Source: Dermacentor variabilis (taxonomy: Eukaryota > Arthropoda > Arachnida > Ixodida > Ixodidae). From it: a DNA stretch of 64,000 bases. Shown piece after piece: positions 50,592 through 61,090 of the stretch; the stretch's first letter is position 1; each line of letters begins with the position of its first letter. Both the position numbers and the translations under genes were made by a program. The DNA is taken from assembly GCF_050947875.1 (NCBI RefSeq), contig NC_134573.1:33315615-33379614 (forward strand), read 5' to 3'. The notes under the pieces were generated by a model. That model was given only the letters and a program-made list of their open reading frames with translations, searched no databases and was not told the origin of the DNA.

Positions 50592-51407
50592 TGTCATATA
50601 TAAGTGCCGCGAGGTGCCCCTAGAAGATCGGAGCGGCCACCAAGCTCCGTGAACGACGACGAAGACAACGGGTGCACGAGCCCGGCGGCACGAGGGCGCG
50701 CTCGCAGTGTTCGATCCAGGCGGGCAGCAGCTCCGAGCTCCTGGGCGGAACGAGGCGACCGTTCCTGCCAGGCGAGACGTCCGTGGCAAGGTGCGGAGGA
50801 CCGCGGAGCCGAGCGTGGACGTCCCAGGGCCCCTACTGCCAGTGCTCGAGACGCTGGCTGACCCGAGGGCCGCTGGTCCCTGAGCTGCCGCACCTGAGCG
50901 TGCCGAGCAGCGTTTCAGTGTGGCACAGATGTTGCTGTGCTAGACGAGGTCCTCACGTGTGACCGCCGCACGTGCATCGCGAGTGGCGCACCAGCTGGGC
51001 ACCGAGGTCGTGTTGGACGTGCGACTGTAGCACATCGGTCGCGAGCGGCGTCCGAGCCGGACATCGAGGACGTGTGGAACAAGGCGTCCCCTGGCTGCTG
51101 CCGCGGCGGCTTCCTGAGCGTGCCGAGTCCGAGAACCATGCTGAACGGGGCCCGAGCGTGTGGTCGTCGCGGACTGCTCCAGCAGGGGTGACCGCACGGT
51201 GCCGTGACGACCGAACTGTGAGCCTCGCAATCCGGGACTGTTTCAGCCCGTGGACACACTGACTGCAGTTACGCTGTCATCAACTCTCTGTATATATTCA
51301 TATTTTAAAGGTTGCTTTGAGATTTATAAACGCACATAAATGACTCTCTGTCTTTCTTCCGCACCACTGCGCACTAGCGAAAGTGCCGAACAGTCCTAAT
51401 CACCGCA
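50592..51407 (+). repeat. RRM-element 3' LTR (816 bp)
   Basis: The same length as the 5' LTR; begins tgtcatatataagtgcc and ends aatcaccgca. Confidence 0.92.
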
Positions 51408-51895
51408 ACTGGGATGACGTACTCCCCTTTATCACCTATGCTTATAATACTGCAAAGCATGAGACCACCGATTACAGTCCTTTTTATCTCTTTTACGCAC
51501 GTTCACCACTAAGCTGCATTGACACTATACGACTGTTTGACTTGCACAGCGAGTACTCTGTTGCCAAGACGCTTTATCTTGCCGATGAAGCCCGGCGTAT
51601 CGCTCGTCTTCGTACTGTGGCATCGCAACACCGATCGAAAGAGCGCCTTGACAGCCGACACCAGTCTGTCTCGTACGCCAAAGGAGACTTTGTGTGGTTG
51701 TGGACTCCGGAACGTAAACGTCGCTTATGCGAAAAGTTTTTACCCCAGTTCACGTGCCCATTCGTCATTGTAGATCGCTTGAGTGACTTGACATGCGTGG
51801 TGGCACGTTTGACGTCCGCTGGTCGTCGGTCTAGCCGGATCCAGTTAGTACATGTTGCCCGTCTTAAGCGGTTTCACCCTACGCTTTCCGAGTGA
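51408..51895 (+). pseudogene. Gypsy-2 integrase, C-terminal part
   Basis: The frame resumes right after the duplicated actgg: DDVLPFITYAYNTAKHETTD, YSPFYLFYARSPLSCIDTIR, then the GPY/F-like module (SYAKGDFVWLWTPERKRRLC; EKFLPQFTCPFVIVDRLSDL) and VHVARLKRFHP, where it stops. This is the complete C-terminal domain of the integrase begun at 46275, in good condition. Confidence 0.88.
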
Positions 51896-51974
51896 TTTGG
51901 ACTTGCCCAGCGGGCTTCGTCTGGCAACCGGGGATTGCTACGGCATGAGCCGGGCGAGGAGACGAGGAAGAAGA

Positions 51975-52062
51975 TGTTAGCTGGTGCAGTCTCGGGTCGC
52001 CATCTTGACTTTACCATCAGTCTCGTCCCTTAAATAAAGCCGGTTTAACATTAACCGTAACA
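51975..52062 (+). repeat. Gypsy-2 3' LTR (88 bp)
   Basis: tgttagctggtgcag...ccgtaaca. The polypurine-rich gaggagacgaggaagaaga lies directly upstream. Confidence 0.82.
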
Positions 52063-52069
52063 ATATATT

Positions 52070-52560
52070 TTATGGCCAAATTGCAGTTGACCGCAATAAG
52101 TATATTATTCAGCCGCATTATATATCCAAACGAACAGATCATGAGCTGAAGGTTAGGGAACTAAGATTTTCAAAAACACTTTTTCCCAAAACGATTTTAG
52201 AATGGTATCGACTGCCTGTTACCCTAGTTGGTATACGTAATAACATTTTGCGACTGCTCTTTGAAATATCCTTCTTTATTTTACAGCTTATAGCTAATGT
52301 AAATTTTGCTATCGTTACATAGTGTTTTCTTACGTGGTTGCATGCTGCTTTTTCTTGCCTAAATTTTGTTTTTGTTTTCCGTGCTGTACATTGATATCCT
52401 GATGTACCATTTTTGTTCCCTCACACTTTTTTTATTCTATTGTATAGTATACTGCTGTTTATTGTATGGCATAAGCTGTTCACATTGCTGTATGTAAAAC
52501 GCCCCCCCCCCCCACTACAATGCCTAAATGGCGCTGTGGCTGTGACAGCGAATAAATAGA
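52070..52560 (+). pseudogene. CR1-like LINE 3' end
   Basis: FKNTFFPKTILEWYRLPVTL (52171-52230) matches the FFPRTIxEWNxLP motif near the C-terminus of CR1-type ORF2 proteins. A 3' UTR follows with a poly-C run (about 52501-52514), ctacaatgcctaaatggcgc and gcgaataaataga at 52548-52560, the usual CR1 end. Everything upstream is missing, and stops are frequent. Confidence 0.6.
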
Positions 52561-53719
52561 ACCCCAGACCACACTGAGCGTCATCAGTGGGCATGGCAGC
52601 AGCATCATTGGTAACATGCTAAGGAATCCCTCCTGTTTCGTGCTGCAGGTTATTCAGTATTTTCCGACTAAATGCTATAGAAGCAATGATCTCTTCTTAA
52701 TACTGCTGCCTTGCCCTCTAACTCTCACATATGTTTTCAGTTATCTGATTTTTATGCCAGCGGCCCTGAGGGTGTGTGGCAATGGAGAGCCAAATCTGGG
52801 CCGTACAGAAAGAGAAATGCTTTTAGAATACCTGTCCGGCCAGGGAAAGATAACCATATCTGCGGAAGCTTTGCAGGGTTCTCAAAACAATTCGTAAGAG
52901 AACATTTTAGCACTGACCAAAAGCATGCCATGTTTTGAAGAACATTTAGAACAAATTGAACAACCGTTTGAAAGCAATGGGGAACACTGTTGCGAAGGTC
53001 AATAAGCAGTTATCTGCACTCATTTATAAAGTCGATGACTTGGAAAAGAGGAGTCGCAGAAACAATTTGGTTATGTAGGGACTAGCTGAGGATGAATAAG
53101 AGACGGCAGCTGCACTTAGAAGCAAGGTAATGGCTGAAGTCTTTATGGACAACTTAAGGTTAACTGTCTGGCGTTGAATGGTGTGATAGAGGAGTTAAAA
53201 ACGTCCTCTGATATTGATATTTTCAGACTACTGAGAAAAGAAGTCAACAATCCAATCAGCCGACAACCTAAAAACTTCCCAAACATTATTATCTGAAGAC
53301 GTTTACACTAGAACGTGAGAAATACGATGGCACCTGTGGAAGAGTGTGGCGCAAGGAAAAGCGATTGTAGGCAAGGTTCAAGTGCTACACAACAAATTGT
53401 CCGTTGACAACGCAACCTACGATTTAGATGAAAATAAACCCCTTACAAGCTGCGCAATAAAAATAACTGACAGCATAAGCATTTTCTTAAAGTACTTAAG
53501 ATAAGAAATCTCAATTGTAGAAGCACATGCTTAAATTATAACATTCACGAAAGTGAACTTGTCCCGAAATCCTGCAGTGTACATCGGAAAATCCGTGGTA
53601 GTGACGGTGGAGCAGCCACCATAATGTTTAAAAATTGTTTAAATACATTGAACACGTCTGAAGTACCCAATATCTTTACATTTTCCGTAAGGCATACCAT
53701 AAAGATGTCTGGTACATTT
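52561..53719 (+). pseudogene. CR1-like LINE: ORF1 coiled coil and start of endonuclease
   Basis: Around 52990-53100 the plus strand encodes VNKQLSALIYKVDDLEKRSR and RNNLVM, the coiled coil plus RSRRNNL signature of CR1/L2-type ORF1 proteins. From about 53510 it encodes YNIHESELVPKSCSVHRKIR and GSDGGAATIMF, the APE-like endonuclease (usually YRKDRxxRGGGV). Stops and small indels are many. The endonuclease is cut at 53720-53730 by the insertion of the Nimb LINE and resumes at 60384. Confidence 0.65.
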
Positions 53720-53727
53720 TAGAAGCA

Positions 53728-53787
53728 CTGAATGAATGAATGAATGAATGAATGAATGAATGAATGAATGAATGAATGAATGAATGA
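53728..53787. repeat. (TGAA)n, the (TTCA)n tail of the Nimb LINE
   Basis: About fifteen tetranucleotide units. On the minus strand cactaaacacctttcattca is the typical 3' end of I/Nimb LINEs. Confidence 0.9.
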
Positions 53788-54099
53788 AAGGTGTTTAGTG
53801 GCGCAAGGGCAAAGGAGAGCCTTGTTAGTGGTAATGAGTTTGCGGTGGAGTTATGATTTCTGTGAAGTTGACGTGACGTGGCTATAAAAGGGACGTTAAA
53901 AATAGCCCCCATAAAGGGCGTAAAATCTATGTTTACTAAGATTACGGCGGTGACAAATGACGGTTACTATGAGCATTAAGATTCATTGCGAGAGAACGAT
54001 GCGATATACAAAATATGTCTGATGCTAAAATTGGCTAGAGCACTACTGTGTCATTAGAGCCCTTGAAACACGAGGGCCTCGAGGCATGTGCAATACAAA

Positions 54100-54600
54100 A
54101 CGACTATCACAGCTGCATCCTCTGGAAAGAGGATGCGTTATAAATGTAATGGGCTTATAACATGTAAGACAACATCATTCAAGAAATCGAGGACTGCTTC
54201 GGTGTTAAAAAGCGGTTCTTTACCAAGAAACATAGCCGGGTGTAGAGGGACTAATAGAATGCGATGCAATTGACGTGGCATTCTGGTCCGCCAGAACGTT
54301 ACCCTCGAGGCCCCTATGACCAAGTACCATGCGTATAATGACATGTTAGATAATGTAATGGTAATGGTAATGTTAGATAGATACGATTTACACATGTCGG
54401 AATAGAGCTCTATAAATAAGGCATTTTTGTGCTTACAAAGGGATATCAAGGCCTTCACGACAGTTAGGAAGTCTTTGTATATACCTGATTTTTGGAGTTT
54501 TGATTTCCTTATATGCTTCACAGCCTACAATAGTGCGTAGGCCTCGGCCGTAAAGATACTTGTTTCTGGATGCAGTCTATCGGACTCCAACAATGATCGA
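54100..54600 (-). pseudogene. Nimb LINE RNase H remnant
   Basis: Minus-strand frame 54521-54138 reads IELYSDMCKSYLSNITITIT and GASRVTFWRTRMPRQLHRIL. The expected order of an RNase H domain (serine/threonine-aspartate SDSKSSL-like, then a VPSHVGLxGNExAD-like block) is barely visible as SDM...ALRVTFW. Upstream TKIFTAEAYALL-like sequence lies around 54530-54560. It is strongly degenerate, and I assign it mainly from its position. Confidence 0.5.
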
Positions 54601-54949
54601 CCGACAGCTGCGTAGGACACCCCGGCATTTTACTTCGAAGCGCCTGTGTAGAATTCTGTGCAGGAGTGCTTGTACTGGACTTCAAGGAAATGCATTCGTA
54701 TTTCGACCTCGGGTGCCTGCTTTGTACCTTCTATAAATGACATGTCACGTTCTACCACCTGTCACTCCCAAGAAGGTAGGAGCTTGGTTGGATGCATTAG
54801 CCGATGCTCGAGGAGTGGGACCTGCATTTCGTCGGTAAGCCCCCTCACACGCAGCGAGAAAGGCTGTCTTACAGAGGGACGATTACGGAAAAGTGTAGCA
54901 CACGTTATATCATTAACGGTATTAAAACATAGATGTTCATGATTGGAGT

Positions 54950-56600
54950 GCATTTTTAGGAAATATTTGAGGCTGACGTAAGTTCTCTTCAGATTGATTG
55001 ACCATTCATTTGATTCTGCGCATTAGCTTTCAATAGGGCTTGTCCTAAAAGCGTCAGTGGCTACTGGGATACCATAATGGTGGACAGGATCTAGCGTCTT
55101 GAGCACGCTCGAAGCGGGAGAGTTATATACGACGGCGCCATAGTCTAATTGTGATCGAAATAGGCTCTTATGACGATTTATGAAACACTTCCGGTCACTA
55201 ACCCGTGTTGTGTGGGATTGAATTTTTAGTAAATTCATTGCTTTTAGATATTTTCTTCAATAGATATAATGTGTGGAATGAAAGTAGGCCTGCAGGCAAG
55301 TATAATACCTAGAATTTTTTTTCCTATCTGTTGAGAGCTATTTGCTGTCCACACAGCTATACACAAGCATCTGCAAACAGGCCTTTCTTTCTTGTAAGAA
55401 CACAAGAACTTTTGTGGGGGTTGATTTTAAATCCATTTTTGTCTGCCCACTTCAACACCTTGATCAAGCCCTGCTGTACCTGTCTCTCGCATACTGGGAG
55501 GTTACAGGATTTGAAGCCTATGTGAATGTTGTCTACCTAGACGAAATAAAAGGTGGCTGATGGTAAGGAAGCACGACGCATGTTCCATCTTAACAATGAA
55601 GAGCGTGCAGCTAAGCACGCCTCCCTGTGGGACACCAGTTTCTTGTATAAAAGGCAGCGACAACACTTTGTCAAATTTCACGCAGAAGATACGATTCGAC
55701 AAATAGTTTTCTATTATGTTAACATATTTTCACGGACGCCCATTCTCGACAAGTCTCTCAAGATCCCGTAAGGCCACGTATTGTCATACGCTTTCTCCAT
55801 ATCGAGGAATATCGATAAGAAAATATGTTTATGTACAAATGCATCACGTATATATCCTTCAATATGCACAAGAGGATCAGTTGTGGACCGTCCTTCTCTG
55901 AAATCACACTGATATGGATCACGTATATTGTTGATAGCAAAAAAATGTGTTAGTCTACGAATAATCATTTTTTCGAAAATCTTACACAGGCAACTTGTAA
56001 GAGCTATCGCGCAATACTTGCCGCCAAGGAAGAGTCTCTACCCCGCTTCAAAACAGGGACCACAATCGCTTCTTCCCATGTGGACGGAAGGTATCTGGCA
56101 ACCCAAATAGTGTTGGAAAAGGCGAGTAGGGTAACTTATGTGTCAGTGTGTAAGTTTTTGATCATGTCATACATGACTCTGTCAGGTCCCGGTGCAGTGC
56201 TCTTGCATGCGATCAAGGCAGCTCTCAACTCGGCAATGCTAAAAAGCCGGTTATACGATTCGTTCTATCTGCATTTACGTACGACTGGCTTAAGTTCTTC
56301 TATTTGTTTGTATTTAAGGATGGATTAAGAATAATGGATAGAGCTCAACATACGCCTCAGAGTGCTTTCCAAGAGAATCTGTCTGGTCTTGCAAGGTATT
56401 CCCTTGGTCGTTTACCAGAGCCAATGAATGGATTTGTTGCCGTTTTAGCTTTCGTAATCCATTCCGCACTTTTGCCTCCTGCGTGTATGAATGAATACCC
56501 GACAGGAGCCTCACCTAGCTCTCTCGCTTTGCCTGATGTCGGGTCCGCCTTCCCTGTGATTTAATTTGTTTAAATTGAATTAAGTTTTCGGCATTTGGCA
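54950..56600 (-). pseudogene. Nimb LINE reverse transcriptase remnant
   Basis: Pieces in several frames: a linker (WVRLLSGIHSYTQEAKVRNG, 56514-56470), RDPYQCDFREGRSTTDPLVH and FLSIFLDMEKAYDNTWPYGI (motif A; FLDMEKAYDxTWRYGIL is the I/Nimb signature, 55880-55790), QETGVPQGGVLSCTLF (motif B, 55640-55590), and thumb pieces such as RSQLDYGAVVYNSPASSVLK (55160-55100). The motif C YVDD block is not preserved in a clear frame. Dead. Confidence 0.75.
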
Positions 56601-56859
56601 ATGTAGGAAATACGTCCCATGCCTTGCTGTGCTTCTTTCGTGCCTCTCGTCAGTCTTCATTCCATCAGGGAACACGTCTTGTAAGAGAAACACCATTCGT
56701 TTGCAGGATAAACTTTTCGGCTGCATCGATAATAAAAGCAGTAAAGCATGCAACATCATCATGAATAGTAAAATAATTTATAAATTCTTGTGGTCTATAG
56801 ATAAAACTGCTCCCAGTCCACCGATGTTAATCTACAAATAGGAACACGCACATTGTTTT

Positions 56860-57509
56860 CGTATTGCGTTATTAAGTTTCAAGTTTCAGGGAAGAGGGCA
56901 CTTCCGAAAGGATTATTGATGATATCCCATTCCTGTTGAGGCAGAAGAGAAGTATGTCCCTTTGCAAGATCTATCGATGAATATGAGTTGTGTTGGATGC
57001 TATACTAGGTCGGCTCCTCCTTATTAAACAGGCATGCAACCAGATGTAAGAAAAAAATTTTCAATGAATCAGCCTTTGCGTCGCATCGCGCGTTTTTCTA
57101 TAACTGTGGGCATTGAAATCACCTACAAGTATGTAGAGTTCCGGAAGCGGATTTATGAGGTTGTAGAAGTCTGTTTTTAGAGCTGATAGATTGGGGTATA
57201 TATATATGGCACAAACCATTAACAACTTATTCAAAAGAACCCTCTAACTTACACTCAGTCAAGGGGTGTCTATAAGGCTACGTGGCGACAAGCTACAGAC
57301 TTCTTTGCAAATATTGCTGTACCACCACACGAGGCGTTAGCCTCGTCACGGTCCTTCGGAAGGCGGCGTACTGACGAAGAATGTGTGCGTTTTAGATGCA
57401 TCTCTTGAACAAACAGCAACTTTCGATTATGTTTGTATAGGAGTTCTCTACTATCATCGAGGTTATAAATGAGTCCTCTAACATTACATTGCAGTATTTG
57501 TCCCTTCAT
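56860..57509 (-). pseudogene. Nimb LINE ORF2 endonuclease start
   Basis: Frame 57509-57270: ILQCNVRGLIYNLDDSRELL, LLFVQEMHL (ETHL usually) and RDEANASCGGTAIFAKKSVA, which is the first half of an APE-like endonuclease. Further pieces to 56860 include YIPP and LPELYILVGDFNAHS in other frames (around 57140-57110). The ATG at 57507-57509 starts 33 bases after the ORF1 stop. Inactive through frameshifts. Confidence 0.75.
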
Positions 57510-57542
57510 AATGGTAAATGTGTTTAAGAGACGAAGATTAGC

Positions 57543-57744
57543 TCACGGGCCCTTTCGAGGCGCCGTGACGCGAGTTTTGTCTTTTTTGAATCGATTCAGA
57601 CAGGCTCGCCGCTCCTTATGCGCTGGTGGCGCCGTCTGGCTGGTTGTTGTGTCCGTTGCCTCTTGCGAGGAGCTGGAAACGCGCTCTTCCGAGTGCTGCA
57701 GTGTTTGACCTGAAGGCCTCGGCACGTTGAAAGACGGACGAACG
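57543..57744 (-). pseudogene. Nimb LINE ORF1, C-terminal part
   Basis: SSSQEATDTTTSQTAPPAHK, ERRACLNRFKKDKTRVTAP and a stop: the Ser/Thr-rich basic end of an I-type ORF1 protein. Its N-terminal part lies beyond the nested LINE, at 58860-59640. Confidence 0.65.
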
Positions 57745-58810
57745 GACGGGAAAAAATTTAATGGAAAAAGCACCTGCGAGGTTGTCAGCCCGGGCTCAGG
57801 CCAGCCGGGCATTATGTGCGGTGAGGCATAGCCTTTTCACCGCGGCCCGGGCACGCTGGATAGCCCATAATCGGTCGTGAAGTTCCGAGCTAGACAGAGC
57901 GCTTAGCCATCGCTCCTCGAGAAGGTCCGGTTCTATCTTGTCCTCTACATATACTGATCTGATCTGTGTGCACTTCCATAAGATGTGTGCCATGTCGTCG
58001 TGTTGGTGTTTGCAGAGCTTGCAGCTCGCGTCTGGGTATTGGGATGAATTTATTCTGTTTAGGTGTACTGGGTTTAGGAATGTTCTGGTTTGCAACCTTC
58101 TCCAACCTGTTTCTTGAGACCTGTCGAGTTGTTTGTGGGGTTGTGGGTACGCTTCTCTTTGTTTCGTGTAGTGTGTCAATATGTCGTGGTACATGACCGG
58201 TCTGTCCCTGTCGTCTTTTATCGCTTCTTCGTCGTCGTCGCCTCCTCCGTCTTCTCCATCGCCTCCGCCACCGTCCTTCCCCCTTCCCCGGGGGTTGTGG
58301 GGTGTTGGGCCGTCACTCTCCATGCAGCGGAGAGTTAGTATGCGCGCGGCTCGGTGGGCCTTCTCGTTGAGGTTGGGAGGGGCATTCATGGTTACTTCTC
58401 CCATATGTGCCGGGATCCATTTCAGGTATTAGGGTGTAATTTTGCCGTTCTTAAAGTCTTCTGCTCTGCGGTTGAGGATTTTGGCCGCCTCGGTGGAGAT
58501 CCAGCCCTTTGTGAAGTTCCTAATAACCGTCTTCGAGTGGCTAATTATTGTTCTGTATTGTTGCCGACCGTTAATTATAGCCAATGCGATTGCTATTTCT
58601 TCCGCTGCCTCCGGCGATCTGGTCCTTACGAAGCCCGCAGTCATGGTCTTTCTTTTAGTACATTGGACCATCATTGCGAAGAGGGGAGTTACCTTTGTGA
58701 GCGCCGACACCAGCAGTGTCGTCCCGGTTTCGGGGGTACCGCGCGGCGTCTACGAAGAGCACCCCCTCCCGCGCGCCGTGGTTTTTGAGAATCGTTTTCG
58801 TTAGACGAGA
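57745..58810 (-). mobile_element. RNase H LINE fragment nested in Nimb ORF1
   Basis: The minus strand reads LFVDAARYPRNRDD (RNase H start), ISHSKTVIRNFTKGWISTEA, then an Asp/Gly-rich stretch, GWRRLQTRTFLNPVHLNRIN and CKLCKHQHDDMAHILWKC (CX2CX8HX4C). The 3' end has ccattaaattttttccc near 57750. It is the same family as the insertion at 17856-19168. It lacks RT and endonuclease. Confidence 0.75.
57796..58404 (-). pseudogene. Nested LINE C-terminal frame (202 codons)
   Basis: The open frame includes AHRAARILTLRCMESDGPTP, an acidic GGGGDGEDGGGDDDEEA stretch, and YHDILTHYTKQREAYPQPHK, then WRRLQTRTFLNPVHLNRINS, CKLCKHQHDDMAHILWKC and WAIQRARAAVKRLCL. It is the domain after RNase H in this LINE family. 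The long Gly/Asp run is unusual and looks like simple-sequence expansion on GTC/CCGCC-type repeats (58205-58280). Confidence 0.75.
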
Positions 58811-58859
58811 CCTTTGAGGCCACCTGCCCGGAGGCCAATAGTCCCTTCTTTCGGGGTGG

Positions 58860-59640
58860 CGGAAGGGACAGCACAAGCTGGTAGCCGCCGCGGACCGGAT
58901 GGCCTCACCGCCGGCTCACTGCGTATGGGCCAGACAGCCACCGGAAGCAGCTGTGTAGCCGCTCCTTGACGAGTCACATCGGCAGATGTGTTCTTAGGCA
59001 GGTAGGAGACCCGCCGGCGTGCCTCCTTAAAAGTTATGTTTTTCTTTGCTTCAATTGTTACAATTTCCTTTTCTTTTTTTAGGATGGGCACGACCGCGAG
59101 TATGCGGCGTGCTCCCCAACACAGTTTACACAATGGAGAGAGTTCTTCCAAGAGGTGTCTTCATGGGCACTGCATTTCGCCCAAGTTTGGCGGGCTAGGA
59201 AGCTCTGCGAACTGGGGCCGTAACGCTTGCATTTGAAACATCTGAGGGTATTTGGCACGTAAGGCCTAACACGTAGCTTAATGTACCCGGCCTTGATTGA
59301 TTCGGACAGGACACTTGAACTGAAGGGGATTATCAGCTGCTTGGTTTGGATTTCTTTGCCATCCCACCTCATCCTAATTATTTTGACATTTCGTACATTC
59401 TGTTCACTGAAGCCTTCGAAGAGTTCAGCCTCAGGGAGCTGCAGCAAGCCATCGTCCATGAAAATGCCGCGGGTGATGTTCATATGTGGTGCGGGGGGAC
59501 TACTACTTGAGTCTCCCCAAATGATGCTACTTTCAGCAGTTTCTCGCGTTGCTTCTGATCGCCTAGCTCCAAGAGGAGATCACCGCTTGCCATCGTGGAC
59601 GCCTTATAACCTGGACCAAAAACTTCAGTAAAAGACATTG
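58860..59640 (-). pseudogene. Nimb LINE ORF1, N-terminal part with zinc knuckles
   Basis: Frame 59483-59079 contains LRVRPYVPNTLRCFKCKRYG, WAKCSAHEDTSWKNSLHCVN and CVGEHAAYSRSCPS. These are the knuckles of an I-type ORF1 (CxxCxxxGH..., CAKC, CxNCxxxHxAxSxxCP), with several ligands substituted. Frame 59151-58801 continues VTIEAKKNITFKEARRRVSY, the usual block after the knuckles. It is interrupted near 58810 by the nested LINE. Confidence 0.7.
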
Positions 59641-60383
59641 AAACAGGAACGGTGAAATGGTTCGCATTTGTTTGTTTGGTATTTTAGAGTGAATTACATG
59701 AAGCGGGGGAAGTTCTGGACTTGGCGTCCGAAAACTTCGAAGACATCATCGGTACGCGCTCGCTTCTGAGGGCAATCAGGAAGCTTAGGTAAACTATTAT
59801 CCATAAGTATGCATGGGCTTTTCCGCAGCGATGCGGACTACCCACCATGGAGCCGAACACGGGGACGTGCCAGAAGTTCCTCCAGGGAAAGTTCTGCCAA
59901 CGCCAGCCGTACCTGGCTGCTAAAACCAATTACTGCGTAACCAAGACTGGCTAGCCACACAAGGTTAAGCCTTGCCGCCGGGAAACACGACAGTGAGAAA
60001 TGAAGAAGAGACTGGAAAGATGAAAAAACGAGAGACAAAGACGAAGATTGGAGAGGAGAATAGCAAAATGTCACTAGCGATTGCGCCGGGGTAGGTCAGG
60101 CCAGGGGTGCCGTCTACGTGAAGCCGAAGCTAAAGACGTGCCTTGCCGCCGCCGAGGGTCCGTGAAGGTCCGAACTCCCGGCATTGGCTCGAGCCCCAGG
60201 ATCACATTTTCCCCGAACACGGCTAAGCCGAGTACGGTTAGACGAGGTTGGTTCCAACCCTGTTGTGCTCATTAAAAATCGAAGGACGTCAAGTACTGTT
60301 ATCCTGTTGTGCACGGGTACGTGGTGACGCAACGTACCAAATGCCTGCAGATGCAGACGCCCCTGCGGGATGTAGAAGCACTG

Positions 60384-61090
60384 TATGTCGCTGTTTTGGA
60401 TAATCTAGGATGTGACAAGTTTCATAAGGCTAATGTATCGCAATATTTTACCAGGCGACTTCAATTTACCGGATATTGACAGGTGAACGTTCGCACTCAA
60501 CTCTCACAGAGATCAATCAATCGACGCCATGCTTGAACAGCTTTCTTAGTTGACTTAACGCGAACTGCAGAGCACCCCACCCGAATACGAGGGAGTTCAA
60601 GATCTATATTAGGCGCCCCCCCCTTATTTTGCTTCTTTCCGAAACCATTCTGGATATAAATAGGTGCATTTTGATACCTGTTATCTCCGATCACCAGGGC
60701 GTTCACGTGATTTTTTCCCACCTGACTGTTGACAAAAAATGCCCTCAAATGGATCTTAGAAACTTCTCCCTTTCTGACGATGTCTCCATTATCCATGATA
60801 TTTCCTTTACATTTTATGCATTTCCGAATAACACTGTGAATGTTCAAGAAATTTGCGACCAGTTTAAGGTCATCGAGCATGAATGTATTCAATGTCACTT
60901 GCCGGTTATTGTTAAATGAAAAGAAAAACACATAGTTTTCTTGGGCGACATTGCACCTAAACTCAAACTGAAGCACATCAAAGATAAAAGGAAATATTAT
61001 TTTTCCGGAATTGCAAGAGAGAATCACTTACTTCGCTTTTCTACTAAAAAGGCACACGGTTACTGACAAACAGCGTTATATTGAAGAATA
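60384..61090 (+). pseudogene. CR1-like LINE endonuclease and linker, downstream of the insertion
   Basis: Immediately after the duplicated tagaagcactg the plus strand continues YVAVLDNLGCDKFHK, then (shifted) GDFNLPDID-like sequence at about 60451-60480 and DHQGVHVIFSHLTVDK near 60690-60740 (SDHxxV, the end of the APE domain). The linker toward the RT follows to about 61090. The RT itself is not seen. Confidence 0.65.

Larger units (their letters stand above)
47034..51407 (+). mobile_element. LTR retrotransposon carrying an RRM gene in place of RT/integrase
   Basis: Two 816-bp LTRs (47034-47849 and 50592-51407), a 5-bp target duplication actgg (47029-47033 and 51408-51412), a primer site (47855-47872) and a polypurine tract (about 50581-50591) define a complete 4374-bp element. 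Inside are gag (with two stops), a protease start and then tandem RRM coding sequence, with no RT, RNase H or integrase. It must have been mobilised in trans. It sits in the Gypsy-2 integrase; taking it out with one duplication restores that reading frame. Confidence 0.88.
42491..52062 (+). mobile_element. Gypsy-2: Ty3/Gypsy element, mag-like, with 88-bp LTRs
   Basis: Short LTRs (42491-42578 and 51975-52062) bound a plus-strand gag, protease, RT, RNase H and integrase order. The integrase is split by a third LTR element at 47034-51407. Without that insert Gypsy-2 is about 5.2 kb. LTRs below 100 bp recall the mag group of Ty3/Gypsy. A polypurine run (gaggagacgaggaagaaga) precedes the right LTR. 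No clear target duplication was seen; aggaagaaga also precedes the left LTR, so the LTR may begin about 10 bases earlier. Confidence 0.85.
53731..60372 (-). mobile_element. Nimb/I-type LINE inserted in the CR1 copy, 11-bp duplication
   Basis: tagaagcactg occurs at 53720-53730 and 60373-60383, exactly flanking the element. On the minus strand: 5' UTR (60372 to about 59650), ORF1 (59640-58860 and 57740-57543), ORF2 endonuclease (57509 to about 56860), RT (about 56330-54950), RNase H (about 54600-54100) and the (TTCA)n tail. It is 6.64 kb including a nested LINE fragment of about 1.06 kb at 57745-58810. Frames are heavily decayed. Confidence 0.85.

Noticed and set aside
51896..51974. Envelope gene in Gypsy-2
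   Set aside because: Fewer than 80 bases separate the integrase stop from the 3' LTR, so there is no room.
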